A DNA stretch of 64,000 bases from Vibrio aestuarianus (lineage in GTDB: Bacteria; Pseudomonadota; Gammaproteobacteria; Enterobacterales; Vibrionaceae), in NCBI RefSeq assembly GCF_012395185.1, contig NZ_JAAZTU010000012.1:46492-110491 (forward strand), written 5' to 3'. The notes beneath the pieces were generated by a model. The model saw nothing but the letters and a program-made list of their open reading frames with translations. It was not told the DNA's origin and made no database searches. The position numbers were made by a program, and so were the translations under genes. This document shows, in pieces, positions 1 through 10,275 of the stretch; the stretch's first letter is position 1, and every line of letters starts with the position of its first letter.

Positions 1-1254
1 GTTAGTCGATTGAGTGACACTTTCAGCCACCGTCCTGGCGCTCTCGCTCATTTCGGTAATAGCAGTCACAACCTGCTCTGTCTCAGAAGAATGCGAAAGC
101 AGCATATGCTCATTTTCTTTAGCGGTTTGTCCTAACTGTTCAATATTGGAGGAAATATTGCGACTGGCATCGGCGATTTGCAGCATCATTTTTTGTAAGT
201 TTTCAGAGAACAAGTTAAACCCTTGGCTGATCTGAGCCAAATCATCTTCACCATGCACATCCAGACGTCGAGTTAAATCCCCAGAACCTTGTGAAAGAGC
301 GAGTACTGCTTTTTTCAAACGTAGCAAAGGTTTATAGATCTGATTCAGGATAAAAAAGATGGCAGCAACGCTCACAACCAACAACATAATACTGGTGTAG
401 ATAGCACTCTTTTGCGCCTCATAAACTTCGGATAAAGCGGTGTTTTTATCGACGAACACCATCATTGTCCAATACATATTGTCCGTTAAGTTTACGCGCT
501 TGAAATAACCATCAAACTCAATACCAAGATAAGGGAATGACAAGTTTCCTGAGTCCTGTTTACTAAACAGGCTCTCCATTTCGCTGAAGTTAGAACTGAC
601 TTGGGATGGTGTACGTCCAATATCACTTGGGTCATCACTAGCGAAAAATACCGCATGTTTATCAGTTAAGGTGGCAGCGCCACCAGCAAACCGTATGTTA
701 CTCACTTGCTCGATGACCTCACCAAGTTGAATATCACCTAGCAGTACACCGATAAAGCGACTTTGGGCGTAAACAGGCGTCACAGCACTGACTACACGAC
801 TACCGGTGACTTGATCTTCATAAATGTCGGTTAAGAATGCAGACTGAGACGTTTTTGCTTGCTGATACCAACTGCGGGATTTGAAGTCTTGCTTACCAGT
901 CCACACACCATCATCGCTACCGAACGACATGTATGAGCGTCCATCGTCATAGGCCATAACCACATTAGAAATCTGTGCACTTTCCGCCAACAGGCGAACC
1001 AACTTTACATTTTCTTGATCGGATAAATCCGTGCTGAAGTGCTTAGACCCTTGCATGACCGCTTGGTAACGATTTTTCACCCAAGACTCTAATTCAGAGA
1101 CATGATAATTGAGCTTGTTCTGAGTTTCAGTGGTGAGAGAGGTGATCATTTTATCTCTCAGCGACAACATATTAATCGAACCCAAAATAATTAAGGATGT
1201 TGCAATCAAAATCGCAACACTCACGTATATTCTAGTTTTAAAACCTAAAGCCAT
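1..1254 (-). CDS. Methyl-accepting chemotaxis protein (partial, 3' end outside window)
   Basis: Chemoreceptor that senses a periplasmic ligand and controls CheA. The frame is open from ATG at 1254 down to base 1 (418 codons), so the conserved signalling hairpin lies beyond the window. The first residues MALGFKTRIY lead into a transmembrane helix at about 10-30. A periplasmic dCache-like domain (about 35-275) contains a RSWYQQA stretch followed by a YEDQVTG segment and LLGDI, which resembles the amino-acid-binding pattern of dCache sensors. A second membrane helix (about 285-305) is followed by a HAMP region containing LSQGSGDLTRRLD, then the start of the cytoplasmic coiled coil. It lies downstream of speAB with a gap of about 290 bases and is probably transcribed alone. 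The ligand is unknown; the family is certain. Confidence 0.9.
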   Translation of the reverse strand, partial: MALGFKTRIYVSVAILIATSLIILGSINMLSLRDKMITSLTTETQNKLNYHVSELESWVKNRYQAVMQGSKHFSTDLSDQENVKLVRLLAESAQISNVVMAYDDGRSYMSFGSDDGVWTGKQDFKSRSWYQQAKTSQSAFLTDIYEDQVTGSRVVSAVTPVYAQSRFIGVLLGDIQLGEVIEQVSNIRFAGGAATLTDKHAVFFASDDPSDIGRTPSQVSSNFSEMESLFSKQDSGNLSFPYLGIEFDGYFKRVNLTDNMYWTMMVFVDKNTALSEVYEAQKSAIYTSIMLLVVSVAAIFFILNQIYKPLLRLKKAVLALSQGSGDLTRRLDVHGEDDLAQISQGFNLFSENLQKMMLQIADASRNISSNIEQLGQTAKENEHMLLSHSSETEQVVTAITEMSESARTVAESVTQSTN

Positions 1255-1543
1255 GATTCACCCTCACCGTGCTACAGTGTATAAAAATAAGGTGAAACTT
1301 GGTCATATTATTAATATGAATGAAAGACCATAGAGACACCTAGCCAACCTGATTAAGTTGGTACAAGAAAAGTAATTATGCAAGTGGTGTCACAATGATT
1401 TATTATCTGATGATGTTCATACGCGTTGACAGTTAAGAACAACACTATGATTTATAAAAGAAGTTTTATTTATAAGTTTTGAATAAAAGAACGGCGCGCA
1501 GTGAAGAAAAAGACTACACGCCTAATCATATATAACCTTATAT

Positions 1544-2470
1544 TTAGGCTTTTGCTTTTGAAGTAGCCCAAACGTAAAGCAGTTCTAAAGCGATAGTCGC
1601 GCCAGCCAGAGCTGTCACTTCGCTTTGGTCATAAGGTGGGGAAACTTCTACAACATCCATACCGACAAGATTTATCCCTGCTAATCCACGGATAATTTTG
1701 AGGACTTTGTCTGAGTTTAAGCCGCCACAAACCGGAGTTCCGGTCCCAGGTGCAAAGGCAGGATCAAGACAATCGATATCAAACGTCAGGTAAACCGGTT
1801 TGTCACCAATTATTGCGCGAATCTGAGCGACTATCTCATCGACGGAGAGATCATTCGCTTGCATCGCATTAATCACATTAAAGCCGTGGCCTTCTTGTTT
1901 GTATTCCGTACGAATACCGATCTGAATCGAATGCTTGGCCGAGATCAACCCTTCCTTCGGAGCATGATAAAACATAGTGCCATGATCATAAGCGCTACCA
2001 TTGGCATAGGTATCGGTGTGAGCATCAAAATGGATCAACGCCATTTCACCATGATATTTTGCATAAGCTCGCAAGATCGGCAGAGTGATAAAGTGATCGC
2101 CACCTAGTGCTAGCATGGTTTTACCGCTTTTCAAAATTTCGCCAGTTGCCGCTTCTAATCGATACGTGAAATCTTCTGCATCACCACAATCAAACACCAA
2201 ATCACCCGCATCAATCACTTTAGTGTCATTGAAAAGGTTAAAATCCCACGGGAATTTTTTACCTTCCCACGCTAAGTTAACCGATGCACGGCGTATCGCA
2301 TCAGGCCCCATACGAGCACCAGGACGTCCCGACGTCGCCATATCCAATGGCACACCTAAAACCACAACATCAGCATCTGCGCTAACTGGGTTCTTTACAT
2401 ATGGACGGCGAACAAAAGTCATCGCATTGGAATACAGCGAATAATCAGTTTTTGTAAACAAATCATTCAT
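1544..2470 (-). CDS. speB: Agmatinase
   Basis: Hydrolyses agmatine to putrescine and urea, a cytoplasmic Mn-dependent ureohydrolase. The 308 residues match the usual length of about 306. Metal-binding motifs are all visible: GGDH near residue 120, HFDAHTDTY near 145, and [16 protein letters not shown] near 228. The gene starts at ATG 2470, immediately after the speA stop at 2471, so the two are surely co-transcribed and translationally coupled. Together they make the arginine to agmatine to putrescine route. A weak inverted repeat overlaps the stop codon but is not a convincing terminator. Confidence 0.96.
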   Translation of the reverse strand: MNDLFTKTDYSLYSNAMTFVRRPYVKNPVSADADVVVLGVPLDMATSGRPGARMGPDAIRRASVNLAWEGKKFPWDFNLFNDTKVIDAGDLVFDCGDAEDFTYRLEAATGEILKSGKTMLALGGDHFITLPILRAYAKYHGEMALIHFDAHTDTYANGSAYDHGTMFYHAPKEGLISAKHSIQIGIRTEYKQEGHGFNVINAMQANDLSVDEIVAQIRAIIGDKPVYLTFDIDCLDPAFAPGTGTPVCGGLNSDKVLKIIRGLAGINLVGMDVVEVSPPYDQSEVTALAGATIALELLYVWATSKAKA

Positions 2471-4393
2471 TTAAAAATCCTCTAAATAAGTGTAACCGCT
2501 CAAGCCTTGCTCTAGCTCTAGCAATACTTTTTCTTGTTCATCAGCGGCAACACGTTGGCTAACTAACTCACGATAATTGGTACGGATCTTATCAACATCG
2601 ATGTGTACATAACGCATCATGTCTTCAACGCTATCGCCTTCGTTAATGGACAGTATCTCTGCTTCTCCATTATCCGTCATATTGACCACAACGCTGTGAG
2701 TATCACCAAATAAATTGTGCATATCACCCAATATTTCTTGATAAGCACCCACTAAGAAGAACCCCATTAAATACGGCTGGTCTGCATTCCAGGCAGGAAC
2801 TGGCAATGTCGTTTCAATACCTTGTCCTTCTACATACTGTTCAATAGCGCCATCTGAGTCACAGGTAATGTCCAACATCACCGCCCGGCGATCTTCTACA
2901 TTTTCTAAGCCAGACAATGGTAGTACAGGGAACACTTGATCAATTCCCCAAGCATCTGGTAACGACTGGAATAGTGAGAAGTTCACAAAAAACTTGTCGG
3001 CTAAACGCTCATTCAGTTCGTCCAAAATTGGGCGATGGAAGCGATTTTTGGTGCTCATCTGCAATGTCAATTCGTGATAAATACGCAGTGATAACTGCTC
3101 TGCCCAAGCGCGATGTTGAAGGTTAATCACACCAGTTGAGAATTGACTATGCGCTTCAGATAGATCACTTTGTGTATCGTTATAAATTTCAATCAACGCA
3201 CGAGCATCAGAACCTTCACGTAAATTTTCCCAGTTACGCCACATGTTTTGTAGTAACACTGGGGAATCGTGTTCAATCACAGGGATTTCTTCTGGATAGT
3301 AAGCTTCTGTACCAATAACATTGGTGATCAACACGGCATGATGCGCAGTAATAGAACGTCCCGACTCTGAAATAATCACTGGCATCGGTTGGTTATATAA
3401 CTGACAAACATCACCGACGGTGCTGACAATATTGCGCGCATACTCCACTAACCCATAGTTCATCGAGTTAGATGACTGGCTGCGAGTACCATCATAATCG
3501 ACCGCTAAGCCACCACCGACATCGAAGAAGTCGATCTTCGCGCCAATATCGCGTAGTTCACAGTAAAAACGGGCCGCTTCATTCACACCATTACGCACAT
3601 CACGAATGTTGGCCATTTGTGAACCTAGATGGAAGTGAACTAACTGCAGCGCTTCGAGTTGATCTTCTGTTTTTAAGCGATCAATCACAGTCAGCACTTG
3701 TGAAGCTGATAAACCAAATTTTGATTTTTCACCGCCGCTAGCTTGCCATTTACCCGCACCTTGAGATGCTAAGCGAATGCGTAAACCTAATCGTGGTTTC
3801 ACGCCCAAGCTTTTGGCTTCTTTCAACACGAGATCCAGTTCAGACAATTTTTCTAAAACGATGAAGACTTTGTGCCCTAGTTTCTCACCAATCAAAGCTA
3901 GGCGAATATATTCCCTGTCTTTATAACCATTGCACACAATCACCGAGCTGGCTTGTTGAGCTAATGCCAATACCGCCAATAATTCAGGCTTACTACCAGC
4001 TTCAAGGCCAAGCTGCTTAGTTTCTAACTGAGCTTGGCTGGCTAGAATTTCATCAACCACTTCTTTTTGTTGATTCACTTTAATTGGGTAAACCAACAAA
4101 TAGTTATTCGGGTACTGGTATTCTTCAATCGCCTGATTGAAAGCATCACAAATATTGTGTACACGTTGATGAAGGATCTGAGGGAAACGCACAAGCACAG
4201 GCAAATTTAGATCACGAGCTTCAAGCTGCTTAACGATCGAACTCAAAGGCAATTGATGTGCCTTATCATGACGAGGGGATACATACACCTCACCCTGGTT
4301 ATCAATACCGTAGAAGCCTTGGCTCCAATAATGAACATTGTAGTCAGCGCGAACGCGATCTAATTTTGATGGTTGTTCCACATCTAATCTCAC
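2471..4393 (-). CDS. speA: Biosynthetic arginine decarboxylase
   Basis: PLP-dependent decarboxylation of arginine to agmatine, the first step of the putrescine route completed by SpeB. It has the fold III decarboxylase layout: the YPIKVNQQ lysine motif that carries [38 protein letters not shown], and the C-terminal ITCDSDG cysteine motif. I chose the GTG at 4393 (640 residues, beginning [14 protein letters not shown]) because related Vibrio proteins, as I recall them, begin MRLDVEQ. The frame continues upstream to another GTG at 4435 that would add 14 hydrophobic residues. Neither start has a strong Shine-Dalgarno. An 8-bp hairpin sits in the leader (4438-4458). Confidence 0.95.
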   Translation of the reverse strand: MRLDVEQPSKLDRVRADYNVHYWSQGFYGIDNQGEVYVSPRHDKAHQLPLSSIVKQLEARDLNLPVLVRFPQILHQRVHNICDAFNQAIEEYQYPNNYLLVYPIKVNQQKEVVDEILASQAQLETKQLGLEAGSKPELLAVLALAQQASSVIVCNGYKDREYIRLALIGEKLGHKVFIVLEKLSELDLVLKEAKSLGVKPRLGLRIRLASQGAGKWQASGGEKSKFGLSASQVLTVIDRLKTEDQLEALQLVHFHLGSQMANIRDVRNGVNEAARFYCELRDIGAKIDFFDVGGGLAVDYDGTRSQSSNSMNYGLVEYARNIVSTVGDVCQLYNQPMPVIISESGRSITAHHAVLITNVIGTEAYYPEEIPVIEHDSPVLLQNMWRNWENLREGSDARALIEIYNDTQSDLSEAHSQFSTGVINLQHRAWAEQLSLRIYHELTLQMSTKNRFHRPILDELNERLADKFFVNFSLFQSLPDAWGIDQVFPVLPLSGLENVEDRRAVMLDITCDSDGAIEQYVEGQGIETTLPVPAWNADQPYLMGFFLVGAYQEILGDMHNLFGDTHSVVVNMTDNGEAEILSINEGDSVEDMMRYVHIDVDKIRTNYRELVSQRVAADEQEKVLLELEQGLSGYTYLEDF

Positions 4394-4437
4394 ATGGGCA
4401 GAGAGTAAAACGTGAATCAGAAATGCTGAAATCACGA

Positions 4438-4458
4438 CCTGACACTTTGTGTGTCAGG
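4438..4458 (-). promoter_or_regulatory. Perfect stem-loop in the speA leader
   Basis: CCTGACAC and GTGTCAGG form a perfect 8-bp stem around a 5-base loop, 45 bases upstream of the chosen speA GTG and just before the alternative GTG at 4435. There is no T-run on either side, so it is not an intrinsic terminator. It may shape the mRNA 5' leader or be a dyad operator; which of these is unknown. Confidence 0.5.
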
Positions 4459-4568
4459 CGCATTAACGTAGAAAAGTAGGTATGTGTCTAATGATAATAA
4501 TTTATCGTTAAGATTACGTTTAGTTGTTGCAAGACCGATCAGAAAAACCACTGAAAATTAATGTAAAA

Positions 4569-5414
4569 CTACGCTCCACCAACGATCAATTCGTCAAATT
4601 TCGGGTTACCATGTAGGCCTTCTAAATCCGCTTCTTCTGCGATCATTTCGCGCAACGATGCACTGATCTCCGTCGCGCGCTGCAGATCTTCAATCGCTTG
4701 CTCTTCAGCACCGATACGAGCATAAGCACAAGCTCGTTGGTACAAAGCCGGAGCATTTCTATCATCAAGTTCTAATACTCGGTTAGATAGACTCAATGCC
4801 CAGTAGTACTCACGAATTTCCATCGCTGCATCGGCTTTGTATGTCAATGCTTCTAAATCTCCTGGGCGTATTTTTAAAATTTCATCATACACTTCAATTC
4901 GTTGTTCGGGGGTTTGCATACTCTGAGCACGCAGCCATAAGTTATGGATTTCGTTAATAATTTCTATTTCGCGGTTATTTTCTGTGATAATGCGCGTTTT
5001 CCGCTTTAGATCCCTTTCCAGCGCGAGGAATTTCTTTTCATACTCTTGAGCTATCTTGTTTAAGCGCTTATCGGCTAAATCGCGCGTATTGTGTTTTAAC
5101 TCCTTTAGCGACTGCCAGCCTATCAATGCCACTAGCGATGCTACACCCGCAATAACATAGAAAAAGTATGTCACTGTCACATTGGAATAGTTGAGTGATT
5201 TATCGGCGACGGATAGCTCGCGGTCTGTAATTTGGATAGTCATCCGCCGCTCAAGATCTTGCTGCTCTTGTCGTAATGATTTTAGTTCATCCAAGATATA
5301 ACGCTCGACTAGGGGCCTATCGAGAATCGGCGATTCTGAATAAGCCTCTTCCGCTTTAAGCGGTGTTGATACAACCAACATCAATGTAAAAATAACTACT
5401 AACAATCGAGACAC
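4569..5414 (-). CDS. Exported, membrane-anchored TPR-repeat protein
   Basis: A protein of unknown specific role. It has an N-terminal signal sequence (about 1-21, ending TPLKA), a charged coiled-coil-like stretch (about 30-60), one clear transmembrane helix (about 81-102, FFYVIAGVASLVALIGW), a second basic/acidic coiled coil (110-150), and tetratricopeptide repeats from about 165 to 270. The repeats include EALTYKADAAMEIREYYWAL and APALYQRACAYARIGAEEQA. It starts at GTG 5414, with AGGAAG about seven bases upstream. It lies upstream of speA in the same direction with a 175-base gap. The layout suggests a membrane scaffold protein; no enzymatic motif is visible. Confidence 0.8.
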   Translation of the reverse strand: MSRLLVVIFTLMLVVSTPLKAEEAYSESPILDRPLVERYILDELKSLRQEQQDLERRMTIQITDRELSVADKSLNYSNVTVTYFFYVIAGVASLVALIGWQSLKELKHNTRDLADKRLNKIAQEYEKKFLALERDLKRKTRIITENNREIEIINEIHNLWLRAQSMQTPEQRIEVYDEILKIRPGDLEALTYKADAAMEIREYYWALSLSNRVLELDDRNAPALYQRACAYARIGAEEQAIEDLQRATEISASLREMIAEEADLEGLHGNPKFDELIVGGA

Positions 5415-5662
5415 AACGCACTTCCTTTCTAGTCCATTTCTTTCTTCAACACAGAAAATGTTCTGAATACAAACAATTTTCCAGTATCAACACTACTGAA
5501 AATCTATTTTATTAAACACGGCCAAACAACACTTAATTCGTCATCAAAACATTTCAATTCAAATTATTTTCAATTAATTACTCGCATAAAAACCATGATA
5601 AATAAAAAGAATAACCATACAGCATCAAACAAAGTGGCAATAACAACCTTGAAATAACCTTA

Positions 5663-5712
5663 ACTAATGTTTAGTGTACTATACATAATTGCTATCTGCT
5701 ATTAAATAGCAA
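5663..5712 (+). promoter_or_regulatory. Upstream regulatory region of proVWX with two dyads
   Basis: Within the AT-rich 322-base gap between the divergent TPR gene and proV there are two inverted repeats: ACTAA-TGT-TTAGT at 5663-5675 and TTGCTAT with ATAGCAA at 5689-5695 and 5706-5712. A TATACAT box lies between them at about 5680-5686. They sit 25-75 bases before the proV ATG and are candidate operators, possibly for the MarR-type regulator at the end of the operon. The rest of the gap shows nothing I recognise. Confidence 0.4.
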
Positions 5713-5736
5713 CGACGAAAACAAAGGATGTAAATC

Positions 5737-6924
5737 ATGTCACCCATGTTAGAAGTGAAAAACCTCTACAAGGTATTTGGGGAAACGCCACAACAAGCCT
5801 TTCCTCTTTTGGCTCAAGGACTCGACAAAGACCAAATTTTCGAAAAAACAGGACTGACTGTTGGCGTTAAAGACGTATCACTTTCGATCAATGAAGGAGA
5901 AATATTTGTCATTATGGGTTTATCTGGCTCAGGTAAATCAACTTTGGTTCGACTATTGAACCGACTCATAGAGCCAACTCAAGGTAATGTCTTACTCAAA
6001 GGCAAAGACATTGCTCATATTTCAGAACAGGAACTACGCGAAGTCAGACGAAAAAATATCTCCATGGTTTTTCAAAACTTTGCGCTCATGCCGCATATGA
6101 CAGTGCTTGAAAACGCTTCTTTTGGTTTAGAACTAGCGGGTATTGCTGCACCTGAACGCAATAAGAGTGCTAAAGAAGCGCTAGCTCGCGTTGGCTTGGA
6201 GGCATATTGTGATTCGTATCCCGATGAGCTATCAGGCGGGATGAAGCAGCGGGTCGGACTTGCTCGAGCTCTCACTAACGACCCTGATATATTGTTAATG
6301 GACGAAGCGTTCTCGGCACTTGACCCATTGATTAGAACAGAAATGCAAGATGAGTTAATTCGTCTGCAAAACGACGACAAACGCACCATTGTATTTATTT
6401 CTCATGATCTTGATGAGGCAATGCGCATTGGTGACCGAATCGCCATCATGCAAGACGGCGTTGTTGTACAAACTGGCACGCCCGATGAGATATTGCACCA
6501 CCCAGCAAATGATTATGTGAGTTCGTTCTTCCGTGGTGTCAATGTCGCCAGTGTTTTTTCCGCTAAGGATATCGCTCGTAAAAATCCAGCGGCCGTGTTC
6601 AAGAAACATGACAACGATGGTCCTGCCGCCGCAATGCAGTTATTGATGGATAACGATAGAGACTACGGCATTGTTGTCGACCGTAGTAATAAATACTCGG
6701 GTATTGTCTCTCTCGACTCTTTAAAACAAGCACTCAAACAGCAAGCATCTTTAAGCTCCGCACTGCTTTCCGACACGATCACTATTGACCCTGAATTATT
6801 GGTCGGTGAATTGATTAGCCAAGTCGCTGAAGTGCCATACGCCGTGCCTGTTGTCGATAAGCAGGGACACTATTATGGCGTCATCACCAAATCACGCTTA
6901 TTACAGACTTTAGACAGGGAATAG
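5737..6924 (+). CDS. proV: Glycine betaine/proline ABC transporter, ATP-binding subunit with CBS pair
   Basis: The ATPase of an osmoprotectant importer. Residues 1-45 have the ProV/OpuAA-specific N-terminal extension. Walker A is GLSGSGKST (61-69), the signature ELSGGMKQR lies at about 164-172, and Walker B ILLMDE at about 185-190. The C-terminal 120 residues form a CBS pair, the ionic-strength sensor of this family. At 395 residues it is the usual length. ATG 5737 is preceded by AAAGGATG. The proW gene starts two bases after its stop, so the three transporter genes form an operon. Uptake of compatible solutes fits the ectoine operon nearby. Confidence 0.95.
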   Translation: MSPMLEVKNLYKVFGETPQQAFPLLAQGLDKDQIFEKTGLTVGVKDVSLSINEGEIFVIMGLSGSGKSTLVRLLNRLIEPTQGNVLLKGKDIAHISEQELREVRRKNISMVFQNFALMPHMTVLENASFGLELAGIAAPERNKSAKEALARVGLEAYCDSYPDELSGGMKQRVGLARALTNDPDILLMDEAFSALDPLIRTEMQDELIRLQNDDKRTIVFISHDLDEAMRIGDRIAIMQDGVVVQTGTPDEILHHPANDYVSSFFRGVNVASVFSAKDIARKNPAAVFKKHDNDGPAAAMQLLMDNDRDYGIVVDRSNKYSGIVSLDSLKQALKQQASLSSALLSDTITIDPELLVGELISQVAEVPYAVPVVDKQGHYYGVITKSRLLQTLDRE

Positions 6925-6926
6925 TC

Positions 6927-8033
6927 ATGACTACCGAAAATACAACGCAAGCCGCCGAAGCTCTTGATCCATGGGCTTCTACTGCGCCAACTCCCGCCAG
7001 TAGTGACCCATGGTCAACGGCTACCGCAACGCCAACTGGTGGTGACTGGTTAAGTAGCACTACAGACGCTCCCGTACCTTTCGATTGGCTTCACCCCTTC
7101 CAAGACGCGGTGATTCCTTTTGATAACTGGGTAGAAACGGGACTGAATTGGTTGGTACAGCACGGCCGCCCATTATTTCAAGCGATCCGAGTACCCATCG
7201 ATTTCATATTAACTTCTTTTGAAACTACGCTTGTTTCAACACCAGCTCCATTTATGCTGCTGATCCTATTCCTCATTGCTTGGCAACTTGCAGGCCCAAG
7301 AATGGGAATCGCCTCACTAGCGTCATTAATAACTATCGGTTTAATTGGCGCTTGGTCAGAAGCGATGGTGACACTTGCTCTGGTTATGACCTCGGTATTC
7401 TTCTGCCTACTCATAGGGCTACCTCTGGGGATATGGCTTGCTAGAAATCAGACCGCTGGCAAATTCATTAGGCCAATATTAGATGCCATGCAAACCACAC
7501 CCGCTTTCGTGTACTTGGTACCGATCGTTATGCTGTTCGGTATTGGTAATGTACCCGGTGTTGTTGTCACCATTATTTTTGCGCTGCCACCAATTGTTCG
7601 CTTGACCATATTAGGCATTCAGCAAGTGCCAGAAGAACTAATCGAAGCGGGGCACGCTTTTGGTGCTAGTCCAAAACAGATGCTTTACCGCATACAGTTA
7701 CCTCTTGCCATGCCAACCATTATGGCTGGCGTCAACCAAACCTTGATGCTTTCGCTATCGATGGTAGTGATTGCTTCAATGATTGCTGTCGGTGGTTTAG
7801 GGCAAATGGTACTGCGTGGTATTGGTCGCTTAGATATGGGGCTTGCTGCTGTCGGTGGCTTAGGCATTGTAATACTGGCGATTTTATTAGACCGCCTCAC
7901 CCAGCATATAGGGACAGAAAATCGAGATAAGAAAACGCGTTGGTACCAAACCGGTCCCGTATCCATTTTTTACCTCATCAAACAGAAAATGACTCACCAG
8001 CAAAGTATCAACAACCTAGGAGAACAGAAATGA
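6927..8033 (+). CDS. proW: Glycine betaine/proline ABC transporter, permease subunit
   Basis: Membrane permease of the ProU-type importer, 368 residues. The first 60 residues are polar and low in complexity, with DPW and TPT repeats, as in enterobacterial ProW. Membrane helices run from about 105 to 330. The ABC-permease EAA loop is visible as [20 protein letters not shown], with [13 protein letters not shown] after it. ATG 6927 lies just after the proV stop, and its own TGA overlaps the proX ATG (ATGA at 8030-8033), indicating translational coupling. Confidence 0.94.
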   Translation: MTTENTTQAAEALDPWASTAPTPASSDPWSTATATPTGGDWLSSTTDAPVPFDWLHPFQDAVIPFDNWVETGLNWLVQHGRPLFQAIRVPIDFILTSFETTLVSTPAPFMLLILFLIAWQLAGPRMGIASLASLITIGLIGAWSEAMVTLALVMTSVFFCLLIGLPLGIWLARNQTAGKFIRPILDAMQTTPAFVYLVPIVMLFGIGNVPGVVVTIIFALPPIVRLTILGIQQVPEELIEAGHAFGASPKQMLYRIQLPLAMPTIMAGVNQTLMLSLSMVVIASMIAVGGLGQMVLRGIGRLDMGLAAVGGLGIVILAILLDRLTQHIGTENRDKKTRWYQTGPVSIFYLIKQKMTHQQSINNLGEQK

Positions 8034-9037
8034 GTTACGCATGGAAGACGTTAATCACCACTAGCATCATCGCTTCAACAGCACTATCAAGCAGCGTGTG
8101 GGCTGAAAAATTGCCAGGAGAAGGCATCAGTGTTCAACCAGTACAATCAACCGTTGCCGAAGAGACGTTTCAGACTCTAATTGTCAACAAAGCAATGGAA
8201 GCTTTAGGCTATGACGTCAAAGAGACCAAAGAGGTCGATTATAACGTTGCTTACACTTCAATTGCGGAAGGTGATGCAACCTATCTAACCGTAGGTTGGT
8301 TCCCACTTCATGCTGAAAAATATTTAATGTCCGGCGGCGATGCAAAATTCTACCGCAAAGGTCAATATATTTCAGGCGCTGCGCAAGGATATTTGATAGA
8401 TAAAAAAACCGCTGAACAGTATGGCATCACCAATATTGCGCAATTGAAAGATCCCAAAATAGCTAAACTCTTTGATGCCAACGATGATGGCAAAGCCGAT
8501 TTAACTGGCTGTAACCCTGGTTGGGGTTGTGAATTAGTGATTGAAGAGCAACTGACTGCATTCGGTCTACGTCCTACGGTCACTCATAACCAAGGAAATT
8601 ACGCCGCCATTATAGCCGATACTATTTCACGCTATAAAAAAGGCGATCCCATTCTTTACTACACATGGACACCTTATTGGGTCAGTGGTGTTTTAGTTCC
8701 GGGTAAAGACGTGGTATGGCTTGAAGTACCGTTTTCTGCTCTACCCGGTGAACGTAAAAATATTGATACCACGCTAGCAAACGGTAAAAACTTTGGCTTC
8801 GAAATGAACAGCATGCGCATTGTGGCCAACAAAAAGTTTGCTCAACAAAACCCTGCTGCTGCCAAACTTTTTGAAATCATAAAGTTAGATATCAATGACG
8901 TCAGCGCTCAAAATATGATCATGAGTAAAGGGAAAAACTCAGCCAAAGATATTGAATCCCATGCCAATGGTTGGATTAAAGCACATCAACAGTTGTTTGA
9001 TTCCTGGATTAATGCGGCTAAACAAGCGGCCAAATAG
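8030..9037 (+). CDS. proX: Glycine betaine/proline ABC transporter, periplasmic substrate-binding protein
   Basis: Periplasmic receptor that delivers betaines to ProWV. I chose the ATG at 8030 because it has AGGAG eight bases upstream and yields a normal signal peptide (about 1-24, cleaved near SVWA-EKLPG). An upstream in-frame start at 7940 lies inside proW and is not credible. The mature protein contains aromatic segments suited to quaternary amines: [19 protein letters not shown] and [11 protein letters not shown]. The 335 residues match ProX length. It is the third gene of proVWX, and the MarR gene follows 57 bases later. Confidence 0.94.
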   Translation: MSYAWKTLITTSIIASTALSSSVWAEKLPGEGISVQPVQSTVAEETFQTLIVNKAMEALGYDVKETKEVDYNVAYTSIAEGDATYLTVGWFPLHAEKYLMSGGDAKFYRKGQYISGAAQGYLIDKKTAEQYGITNIAQLKDPKIAKLFDANDDGKADLTGCNPGWGCELVIEEQLTAFGLRPTVTHNQGNYAAIIADTISRYKKGDPILYYTWTPYWVSGVLVPGKDVVWLEVPFSALPGERKNIDTTLANGKNFGFEMNSMRIVANKKFAQQNPAAAKLFEIIKLDINDVSAQNMIMSKGKNSAKDIESHANGWIKAHQQLFDSWINAAKQAAK

Positions 9038-9094
9038 TCGAATGGTGGCTGCTCATAACCTTGAGCAGCCCAACTCATTTTCACGGAGGAAAGT

Positions 9095-9571
9095 GTGAAT
9101 ATTCATGAAGAAGTACTCATCGCCATACGCCAGATTATTCGAGCAACCGATCTCCACTCAAAAAAAATCAATAAAGATTTCGGACTAACCAGTCCGCAAC
9201 TATTATTAATGAGAGAAATTAAAAGTTCCGAGAACGTGACCATCAGGCAATTGTCCAATAACACCAACATGAGCCAAGCAACCGCAACCAGTATTCTTGA
9301 CCGACTGGAAAAACGCGGCTTAATTACACGTCAGCGAGACCAACAAGATAAACGTAAAGTGCATGCGCTACTGACAACAGAAGGTAACCAACTGCTGCTA
9401 AATGCACCTACCCTGCTACAAGACAATTTCATCGACCAATTTCAAGCCTTAAGTTCTTGGGAACAAACGCTGATTCTGTCATCTTTGCAGCGTATCTCAA
9501 GCATGATGAAAAACCCAGAAATTGAAACATCAGCGTTGCTTCCCATCTTAGAAGCTAACGATCCGCTTTAG
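9095..9571 (+). CDS. MarR-family transcriptional regulator, CosR/EctR-like
   Basis: A winged-helix regulator of 158 residues. The helix-turn-helix region is TIRQLSNNTNMSQATATSIL (about 49-68), followed by a wing containing RQRDQQDKRKVHALLT. The N-terminal IRQIIRATDLHSKK and the QTLILSSLQRIS helix resemble Vibrio CosR, which represses ectABC and transporter genes in response to salt, as I recall it. ATG/GTG choice: GTG at 9095 has GGAGGAAA just upstream, an excellent ribosome site. It lies at the end of proVWX and about 2 kb from the ectoine operon, so control of both is a reasonable inference. Whether it is CosR itself or a paralogue cannot be settled here. Confidence 0.8.
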   Translation: MNIHEEVLIAIRQIIRATDLHSKKINKDFGLTSPQLLLMREIKSSENVTIRQLSNNTNMSQATATSILDRLEKRGLITRQRDQQDKRKVHALLTTEGNQLLLNAPTLLQDNFIDQFQALSSWEQTLILSSLQRISSMMKNPEIETSALLPILEANDPL

Positions 9572-9708
9572 CCTTAATTAATTATAAAAACAAAGCGTTG
9601 TCGACTTTTTTCGCAACACCGCTCTAATTAAACAACTTTCCATAATTAGAGGTTGTAATTCATTGAATTTCAGCTATTTTTGAAGCAAATTTCAAAGCAT
9701 AACTAACC

Positions 9709-10275
9709 ATGGATTACTTAAACTTATTTCAACTGCATTACCAATGGTTCATCACCGCTATCGTGCTAATCTGTTACCCAACACTTGCCAAATATTGTTT
9801 GCGATTTTTTGAAAACATGGTGATCGGTAAAGCGGATATTCATCGTTTAAAACGAGCTCGTTGGTTGGTTAAATCGATGCTGTTTACACTACTGATGCTT
9901 ACTATTTTAATGATGTGGGGAGTTGAACTACGAGGTCTGCTTGTCGTAGGTTCATCCTTATTTGCTTTACTCGGAGTCGGTCTATTTGCGGCTTGGTCTT
10001 TGCTCAGTAATGTGACCTCTTTCCTCATCTTATTTGTACAAAATAACTGCCGAATTGGCCTGTGGGTACGAGTGGTCGACGGAGCAAATATGATTGAAGG
10101 CAAAATTGTCGATATGAATTTACTGAATGTGGTTTTAGAGAATATCGATGGCAATAAGATACTCTACCCCAATAATTTATTTATCATTCGTCCTGTCATT
10201 GTTCTGAATACGGCCCCCGAAAAAGCCGTGAAGAAAAAAGAGAAACGACAACTTCCAACTGGAGTAACGCGTTGA
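9709..10275 (+). CDS. Minimal MscS-type mechanosensitive channel domain protein
   Basis: A small integral membrane protein of 188 residues with three predicted helices (about 10-32, 50-72 and 80-105) and a short beta domain. The pore helix is glycine/alanine patterned (SLFALLGVGLFAAWSLLSN), as in MscS TM3. The following segment (WVRVVDGANMIEGKIVDMNL, ILYPNNLF) corresponds to the MscS beta domain. The large C-terminal alpha/beta cage domain of MscS (286 residues) is missing. It overlaps the mgtE TTG start by four bases and lies within the osmotic-stress block. A role in ion or solute efflux is inferred. I see no obvious Shine-Dalgarno before ATG 9709. Confidence 0.78.
   Translation: MDYLNLFQLHYQWFITAIVLICYPTLAKYCLRFFENMVIGKADIHRLKRARWLVKSMLFTLLMLTILMMWGVELRGLLVVGSSLFALLGVGLFAAWSLLSNVTSFLILFVQNNCRIGLWVRVVDGANMIEGKIVDMNLLNVVLENIDGNKILYPNNLFIIRPVIVLNTAPEKAVKKKEKRQLPTGVTR

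Noticed and set aside
8018..8033. proX start at 7940 inside proW
   Set aside because: The AGGAG and ATG at 8030 give a proper signal peptide; the longer form would bury it.
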